Part shown: one piece after another, positions 40,661 through 44,335 of the stretch
How the letters are laid out: every line of letters starts with the position of its first letter
Numbering within the stretch: the stretch's first letter is position 1
Source: Methylotenera oryzisoli
Lineage (GTDB): Bacteria > Pseudomonadota > Gammaproteobacteria > Burkholderiales > Methylophilaceae
Assembly (NCBI GenBank): GCA_945907735.1
Contig: CAMDTL010000012.1
Coordinates: 1 to 44,335, forward strand
Reading direction: 5' to 3'
DNA length: 44,335 nt
Notes under the pieces: model-generated
Databases searched by the model: none
What the model saw: only the letters and a program-made list of their open reading frames with translations
What the model was told of the DNA's origin: nothing
Position numbers and translations under genes: made by a program

Positions 40661-41914
40661 ATGGCTTCAAAAATAAATATACCAACTAGCGGCGAAAAAA
40701 TCACCGTCAACACAGATCGCACGCTCAACGTGCCAAACAACCCGATTATCCCATTTATTGAGGGTGATGGCATAGGTGCGGATATTACACCGCCGATGCA
40801 AAAAGTAGTGGATGCCGCTGTGAACAAGGCTTATGGCGAAAAGCGAAAAATTGCGTGGATGGAAGTGTACGCGGGTGAAAAAGCCACTAAAATGTATGAT
40901 GCCAACACTTGGCTGCCCGCCGAAACCATGCAAGCGGTACGTGATTATGTTATCTCGATTAAAGGTCCGCTCACCACGCCAGTTGGTGGCGGCATACGCT
41001 CATTAAACGTTACCTTGCGCCAAGAGCTTGATTTATACGTCTGCCTGCGTCCCGTGCAATATTTTACGGGCGTGCCCAGCCCAGTCAAACATCCAGAAAA
41101 AACCGATATGGTGATTTTTAGAGAAAATACTGAAGATATTTACGCTGGGATTGAATGGGCGGCGGGCACAAGTGAAGCTGAGAAAGTCATGCAATTTTTA
41201 AGCGACATGGGCATGCGTAAAAAAATTCGCTTCCCAGAAAATTGTGCCATTGGCATTAAACCAGTATCGCCAGAAGGCAGTAAGCGCCTTATTCGCAAAG
41301 CGATTCAGTATGCAATAGATAACAATCGAAAATCGGTAACGATTACCCACAAAGGCAATATCATGAAGTTTACCGAAGGCGGATTTAGGGATTGGGGTTA
41401 CGAAATCGCCAAACAAGAATTTGGCGCGGTGGAAATTGACGGCGGTCCTTGGCTAGAGATTAAAAATAAAAGCTTACCCAATAATATTGTCATTAAGGAC
41501 TGCATCGCCGACGCGTTTTTGCAAGAAATTTTGCTGCATCCGCAAGATTACGATGTAGTTGCCGCGTTGAATTTAAACGGTGATTACATAAGCGACGCGC
41601 TAGCGGCGCAAGTGGGTGGCATAGGCATTGCGCCAGGTGCAAACTTAAGCGATACCGTTGCTATGTTCGAAGCTACGCATGGCACAGCGCCTAAAATTGC
41701 GGGTAAAAATCTGGCCAATCCAAGCTCAATTATTCTCTCGGCAGAAATGATGTTGCGCCACATGGGCTGGCTAGAAGCAGCGGATTTAGTGTTAAATGGT
41801 GTGAGTAAAGCAATTTTAGCTAAATGTGTGACGGGCGATTTTGCCAGCCAAATGGAAGACGCAACGCGGTTAAGCACGGCAGAATTTGGCGATGCAATCA
41901 TCAAAAATATGTAA
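40661..41914 (+). CDS. icd: NADP-dependent isocitrate dehydrogenase
   Basis: Icd oxidatively decarboxylates isocitrate to 2-oxoglutarate with NADP. The 417-residue protein is the E. coli dimeric type. It has [17 protein letters not shown], the phosphorylatable serine context [34 protein letters not shown], and [14 protein letters not shown]. The ATG at 40661 is the natural start; the frame runs open upstream to 40577 but overlaps rluE. A REP-like hairpin lies between it and the convergent csp gene. Confidence 0.97.
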   Translation: MASKINIPTSGEKITVNTDRTLNVPNNPIIPFIEGDGIGADITPPMQKVVDAAVNKAYGEKRKIAWMEVYAGEKATKMYDANTWLPAETMQAVRDYVISIKGPLTTPVGGGIRSLNVTLRQELDLYVCLRPVQYFTGVPSPVKHPEKTDMVIFRENTEDIYAGIEWAAGTSEAEKVMQFLSDMGMRKKIRFPENCAIGIKPVSPEGSKRLIRKAIQYAIDNNRKSVTITHKGNIMKFTEGGFRDWGYEIAKQEFGAVEIDGGPWLEIKNKSLPNNIVIKDCIADAFLQEILLHPQDYDVVAALNLNGDYISDALAAQVGGIGIAPGANLSDTVAMFEATHGTAPKIAGKNLANPSSIILSAEMMLRHMGWLEAADLVLNGVSKAILAKCVTGDFASQMEDATRLSTAEFGDAIIKNM

Positions 41915-41947
41915 CTTGGCTACGCTACAATTCGCTTAATTTATATA

Positions 41948-41980
41948 GCCTGTAAGCCAATATCCATAAGGATTACAGGC
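41948..41980. repeat. REP-like hairpin, copy 2
   Basis: GCCTGTAAGCC (41948-41958) and GGATTACAGGC (41970-41980) pair over 10 of 11 positions around AATATCCATAA. It sits between the convergent icd and csp stops, like copy 1 between two convergent genes, and may end transcription from both sides. Confidence 0.85.
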
Positions 41981-41996
41981 CAGTTTCTTTAAAAAT

Positions 41997-42200
41997 TTAT
42001 GCTTTTTGAATATTAGCAGCTTGCTTGCCTTTTGAGCCATCAGTCACCTCGAAGCTCACACGCTGACCTTCTTTGAGACTTTTATAACCCGCTTCTACAA
42101 TTGCTGAAAAATGCGCAAATAAATCATCGCCGCCATCATCTGGCGTAATAAAGCCAAAGCCTTTTGAATCATTAAACCACTTTACGGTACCTAGTGCCAT
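41997..42200 (-). CDS. Cold-shock domain protein (CspA family)
   Basis: A 67-residue OB-fold protein that binds single-stranded nucleic acid and melts RNA structure. RNP1 is [10 protein letters not shown] and RNP2 is [23 protein letters not shown] at the start is canonical. AAGGA lies 8 bases before the ATG. A clear promoter at 42300-42328 gives a leader of about 90 bases, as is usual for csp genes whose mRNA leader is regulatory. Which paralogue it is cannot be told. Confidence 0.97.
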   Translation of the reverse strand: MALGTVKWFNDSKGFGFITPDDGGDDLFAHFSAIVEAGYKSLKEGQRVSFEVTDGSKGKQAANIQKA

Positions 42201-42299
42201 TTCTGCATCCTTACATCACAATATAGTTTACAACAGAGCCTGCCCAAAAAAAGCTTGTCTCAGGAAATTAAACCTAAAAGATTCAAACACCTAAGGCTC

Positions 42300-42328
42300 T
42301 TTATAAGTGACGCGTTGTAAAAAGTCAA
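42300..42328 (-). promoter_or_regulatory. Sigma-70 promoter of the csp gene
   Basis: On the minus strand TTGACT (42323-42328), a 17-base spacer and TATAAA (42300-42305) form a good promoter. The start point is expected near 42293, so the leader is about 93 bases. The rest of the 320-bp gap between csp and the next gene holds this promoter, AT-rich sequence, and the tandem repeat at 42447-42474. Confidence 0.65.
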
Positions 42329-42446
42329 GCATGACTGCGCTGTGTGGTTTAATTTGCAAGCAATTTTATTGTGTATCGCGTGAATTTATTAAGAAACGTG
42401 TAACATATTTACAAAAAAATATTAGAGTACATTAATCTTAAATATT

Positions 42447-42474
42447 GTTTAACTACAATAGTTTAACTGCAATA
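42447..42474. repeat. Tandem 14-bp repeat, possible operator
   Basis: GTTTAACTACAATA and GTTTAACTGCAATA follow each other directly with one mismatch; a partial third unit, GTTAACT, follows at 42479. The block is also framed by an inverted pair, ATATTG (42442-42447) and CAATAT (42470-42475). It lies 45-75 bases before the MshEN-like gene. Repeated and inverted half-sites in such a place are what one expects of a regulator binding site. Confidence 0.6.
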
Positions 42475-42519
42475 TATAGTTAACTAGATTAAAAGTTTGG
42501 ATATTGTGAGTAGTTACTA

Positions 42520-42780
42520 ATGGCGGCAACTGCAACCTCAATCAAATTAAGTGGACTTGCCCGTATGTTGGTGCAAGAAAATTTGCTCACCGAAGGTGCA
42601 GCAAATATTATTCAAGGGCAGGCAAATACGGAAAAAATTCCCTTTGTGACGCAAGCAATACTCAGCAGCAAAATTTCAGCTGAAAAAATCGCGGAGACTT
42701 CTTCACGGTCTTTCGGCTTTCCTTACCTTAACCTAGACGCGTTTAACGCAGATTATTTACCAACTAAAGCCAATGAATAG
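42520..42780 (+). CDS. Orphan PilB/MshE-type N-terminal domain (MshEN-like)
   Basis: The 86 residues (SIKLSGLARMLVQENLLTEG, IQGQANTEKIPFVTQAILSS, SRSFGFPYLNLDAFNADYLP) match the N-terminal domain of the type IV pilus ATPase PilB, which in MshE-type proteins binds cyclic di-GMP. The protein stops where PilB would continue with its second repeat and ATPase. No Walker motif or later PilB sequence follows. It may be a truncated pilB or a stand-alone domain. The frame is clean and has its own upstream repeat, which favours a real small gene. Confidence 0.65.
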   Translation: MAATATSIKLSGLARMLVQENLLTEGAANIIQGQANTEKIPFVTQAILSSKISAEKIAETSSRSFGFPYLNLDAFNADYLPTKANE

Positions 42781-42853
42781 AATGGGTTGCAGTCGCTACA
42801 ATTGCAAATGCAATAGAACGAAGCACTGTAAAGTAAGCATGCCAACACAAATC

Positions 42854-42882
42854 CTGCAGGCCAATATCCATGCGGCTTACAG
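42854..42882. repeat. REP-like hairpin, copy 3
   Basis: CTGCAGGCC (42854-42862) and GGCTTACAG (42874-42882) pair with one mismatch and one G-U around AATATCCATGC. The loop is nearly the same as in copies at 8741 and 41948, while the arm has changed. It lies between the MshEN-like gene and the tpiA promoter. Confidence 0.75.
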
Positions 42883-42906
42883 AGTAAGTTTTTTAAATAA
42901 AACACA

Positions 42907-42935
42907 TTGACCTGTCATGAGCTAACGCGTAGAAT
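42907..42935 (+). promoter_or_regulatory. Sigma-70 promoter of tpiA-secG
   Basis: TTGACC (42907-42912), a 17-base spacer and TAGAAT (42930-42935) lie 25-54 bases before the tpiA ATG. The predicted start is near 42942, giving a short leader. It probably serves tpiA, secG and the tRNA-Leu gene together. Confidence 0.65.
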
Positions 42936-42960
42936 TCGTGCCTATGCTTAAGATTTTTCA

Positions 42961-43737
42961 ATGATCCAAAAAACCACAAAAAAACTAGTCGTCGCCAATT
43001 GGAAAATGCACGGCAACCTTAAGCAGAATGCTGCTTTGTTGACCGATTTTGTTGAAAATTTAGCCCACCTCACACACACAAAAGTCGTCGTGTGCGCGCC
43101 GTATCCTTATCTCGGGCAATTACAAAACCTGTTGCAAAGCACCCATATTGCTTGGGGGGCGCAGAATGTCGCTAAAAACGAAGTGGGCGCTTTTACGGGC
43201 GAGGTGAGTGCTGCCATGTTGCGCGATTTTGGCGCGACTTACGTCATTATTGGCCACTCGGAGCGCGCCACTGCGTATTGCGAATCGGACGAGAATGTTG
43301 CCACAAAATTTGTGCAAGCTAAAAAACATGGTTTAACGCCAATTTTGTGTGTAGGCGAAACCTTGATTGAGCGCGAGGCGGGTGTGATGGAAATGGTCGT
43401 GAGCAAACAGCTAGACACGATTATTAACGCGCACGGCGCGGCAGTTTTTGCCGATGCGGTAATTTCGTATGAGCCGATTTGGGCAATAGGCACGAGCTTG
43501 GCAGCTACGCCAGAGCAGGCAAAAAACATGCATTTGTTCATTCGCAATAAAATTACAAACTTGAATTTGGATGCGGCGAATCGCTTAAAAATCCTCTACG
43601 GAGGCAGCGTAACCCCACAAAATGCGGTACAATTATTCTTGGTGGAAAATATCAACGGCGGGCTGATTGGCAAGTGCTCGCTAAACGCGCAAGCATTTGA
43701 ATCTATCTGTCATGCCGCTGAAGCAGCGTCAACATAA
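42961..43737 (+). CDS. tpiA: Triosephosphate isomerase
   Basis: TpiA interconverts dihydroxyacetone phosphate and glyceraldehyde 3-phosphate. The 258-residue TIM barrel has the catalytic Lys15 in VVANWKMHGN, His in VIIGHSERA, and Glu in SYEPIWAIGT, plus the phosphate loop ILYGGSVTPQN and GGLIGKCSL. Most enzymes have GGASL at that last site; here it is GKCSL. tpiA-secG-tRNA-Leu is a conserved order. Confidence 0.97.
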   Translation: MIQKTTKKLVVANWKMHGNLKQNAALLTDFVENLAHLTHTKVVVCAPYPYLGQLQNLLQSTHIAWGAQNVAKNEVGAFTGEVSAAMLRDFGATYVIIGHSERATAYCESDENVATKFVQAKKHGLTPILCVGETLIEREAGVMEMVVSKQLDTIINAHGAAVFADAVISYEPIWAIGTSLAATPEQAKNMHLFIRNKITNLNLDAANRLKILYGGSVTPQNAVQLFLVENINGGLIGKCSLNAQAFESICHAAEAAST

Positions 43738-43773
43738 ATTGACAATAAAATTGCAAAATTATAGGTAAAGCAC

Positions 43774-44118
43774 ATGGAACAACTCATCACAATTATTCAT
43801 GTATTAGCAGCGGTCGGCGTCATCGGTTTGGTGCTATTGCAGCACGGCAAAGGCGCCGATATGGGCGCAGCGTTTGGCAGCGGTGCATCTGGCAGCTTGT
43901 TTGGTGTCAGCGGCTCATCCAATTTTATGAGCAAAGCCACCGCGACGTGTGTGGCAATATTTTTTGCGACCAGTTTAACGCTGGCCTATATGGCAAGCCA
44001 TCGCGCAGGCAATGACAGCGTGATAAAAGCAACGCCGCAGGCAGTTAACACTGAATCTGTAAAATCTGAAGCAGTCATACCAGTTCAAACAGGCGCCGCG
44101 AAAGATATTCCAAACTAA
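43774..44118 (+). CDS. secG: Preprotein translocase subunit SecG
   Basis: SecG is the small accessory subunit of the SecYEG channel in the inner membrane. The 114-residue protein has two membrane helices (about residues 3-20 and 52-72) joined by the canonical loop LLQHGKGADMGAAFGSGASG with SLFGVSGSSNFM. The C-terminal tail is polar and variable. It lies 36 bases after tpiA and just before tRNA-Leu. Confidence 0.95.
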   Translation: MEQLITIIHVLAAVGVIGLVLLQHGKGADMGAAFGSGASGSLFGVSGSSNFMSKATATCVAIFFATSLTLAYMASHRAGNDSVIKATPQAVNTESVKSEAVIPVQTGAAKDIPN

Positions 44119-44138
44119 GTATTTAAATAGCAAAGATT

Positions 44139-44223
44139 GCCGTCGTGGTGGAATTGGTAGACACGCAACCTTGAGGTGGTTGTGACTAAGGTCGTGAGAG
44201 TTCGAGTCTCTCCGTCGGCACCA
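44139..44223 (+). tRNA. tRNA-Leu (GAG)
   Basis: An 85-nt type II tRNA with encoded CCA. The anticodon loop TTGAGGT sits in a perfect 5-bp stem (CAACC/GGTTG), giving anticodon GAG. There is a long variable arm (TGACTAAGGTCGT), and the T arm is GAGAGTTCGAGTCTCTC. The acceptor stem GCCGTCG/CGTCGGC contains a U5-U68 mismatch. Its position after secG is standard. Confidence 0.95.
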
Positions 44224-44285
44224 AGGAATAGTTTTTCTTCGTATCATACCGTATCAAATCCCAATAAATTCAATGATTTAACTCA

Positions 44286-44309
44286 ATAACACGCCTCATA
44301 GCGTGTTAT
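44286..44309. terminator. Hairpin downstream of tRNA-Leu
   Basis: ATAACACGC (44286-44294) and GCGTGTTAT (44301-44309) form a perfect 9-bp stem around CTCATA, about 60 bases after the tRNA. No long T-run follows, so it is only a tentative transcription end for the tpiA-secG-tRNA unit. Confidence 0.45.
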
Positions 44310-44335
44310 GTCGTTGCATAATGTCGCTTTACAAT

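Noticed and set aside
44224-44285. Possible integration site after tRNA-Leu (repeated CGTATCA)
   Set aside because: The short direct repeat occurs within a few bases and no copy of the tRNA 3' end or integrase is in view.

Overview
The window looks like housekeeping chromosome of a betaproteobacterium with moderate GC content. The gene order (rpoE-rseA-rseB-rseC-degP, then lepA-lepB-DUF4845-rnc-era-recO-pdxJ-acpS; pyrG-kdsA-eno-ftsB; surE-pcm-nlpD; xseB-ispA-dxs) and the protein sequences fit Nitrosomonadales, most likely Methylophilaceae (Methylotenera/Methylophilus-like). The family-level placement is an inference from gene content and recalled protein similarity; no database was searched.

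Layout. 1-290: the end of an unidentified, possibly LysR-type, gene and an initiator tRNA-Met. 468-13003 (minus strand): one long co-oriented block. The envelope-stress cluster rpoE-rseA-rseB-rseC-degP is followed, after a short interval holding a broken plus-strand gene, by lepA-lepB-DUF4845-rnc-era-unknown-recO-pdxJ-acpS-tcdA, with many 1-4 base overlaps that suggest translational coupling. 13138-16891 (mostly plus): nadB, an exported nuclease, and the divergent ygfX/ygfZ pair. 16873-21283 (minus): pyrG-kdsA-eno-ftsB. 21404-29014 (plus): DUF485 plus a sodium:solute symporter, an IS30 remnant, purB, wrbA, DUF2069, surE, pcm, nlpD. 29055-31731: a decayed membrane-protein gene, then minus-strand thioredoxin-like, nitroreductase and prfB genes; prfB carries the programmed +1 frameshift. 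31981-36263 (plus): xseB-ispA-dxs isoprenoid genes, folE2 and DUF2970. 36275-40630 (minus): a frameshifted retropepsin-like protease, an MFS permease, aroC, a class I glutamine amidotransferase, rluE. 40661-44223: icd, csp (minus), an orphan PilB/MshE N-domain, tpiA, secG and tRNA-Leu(GAG).

How the genes work together. The sigma-E block pairs the sigma factor and its anti-sigma and periplasmic regulators with the DegP-type protease, and a sigma-E-like promoter sits upstream of rpoE, which suggests autoregulation. LepB, SecG, DegP and the NlpD-like protein belong to export and envelope maintenance. Era, RNase III, RluE, LepA, RF2 and two tRNAs belong to translation. PdxJ, NadB, FolE2, Dxs, IspA, AroC, PyrG and PurB are biosynthetic enzymes.

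I found no phage, CRISPR array, secretion island or obvious new multi-gene system. The most interesting material is small: a family of at least three related hairpins (8741, 41948, 42854), several other palindromic repeats, three recently broken genes (8407, 29055, 36275), simple tandem repeats in functional gaps (1682, 29179), an apparent N-terminal extension of RpoE, and an orphan MshEN-like domain behind a tandem 14-bp repeat.
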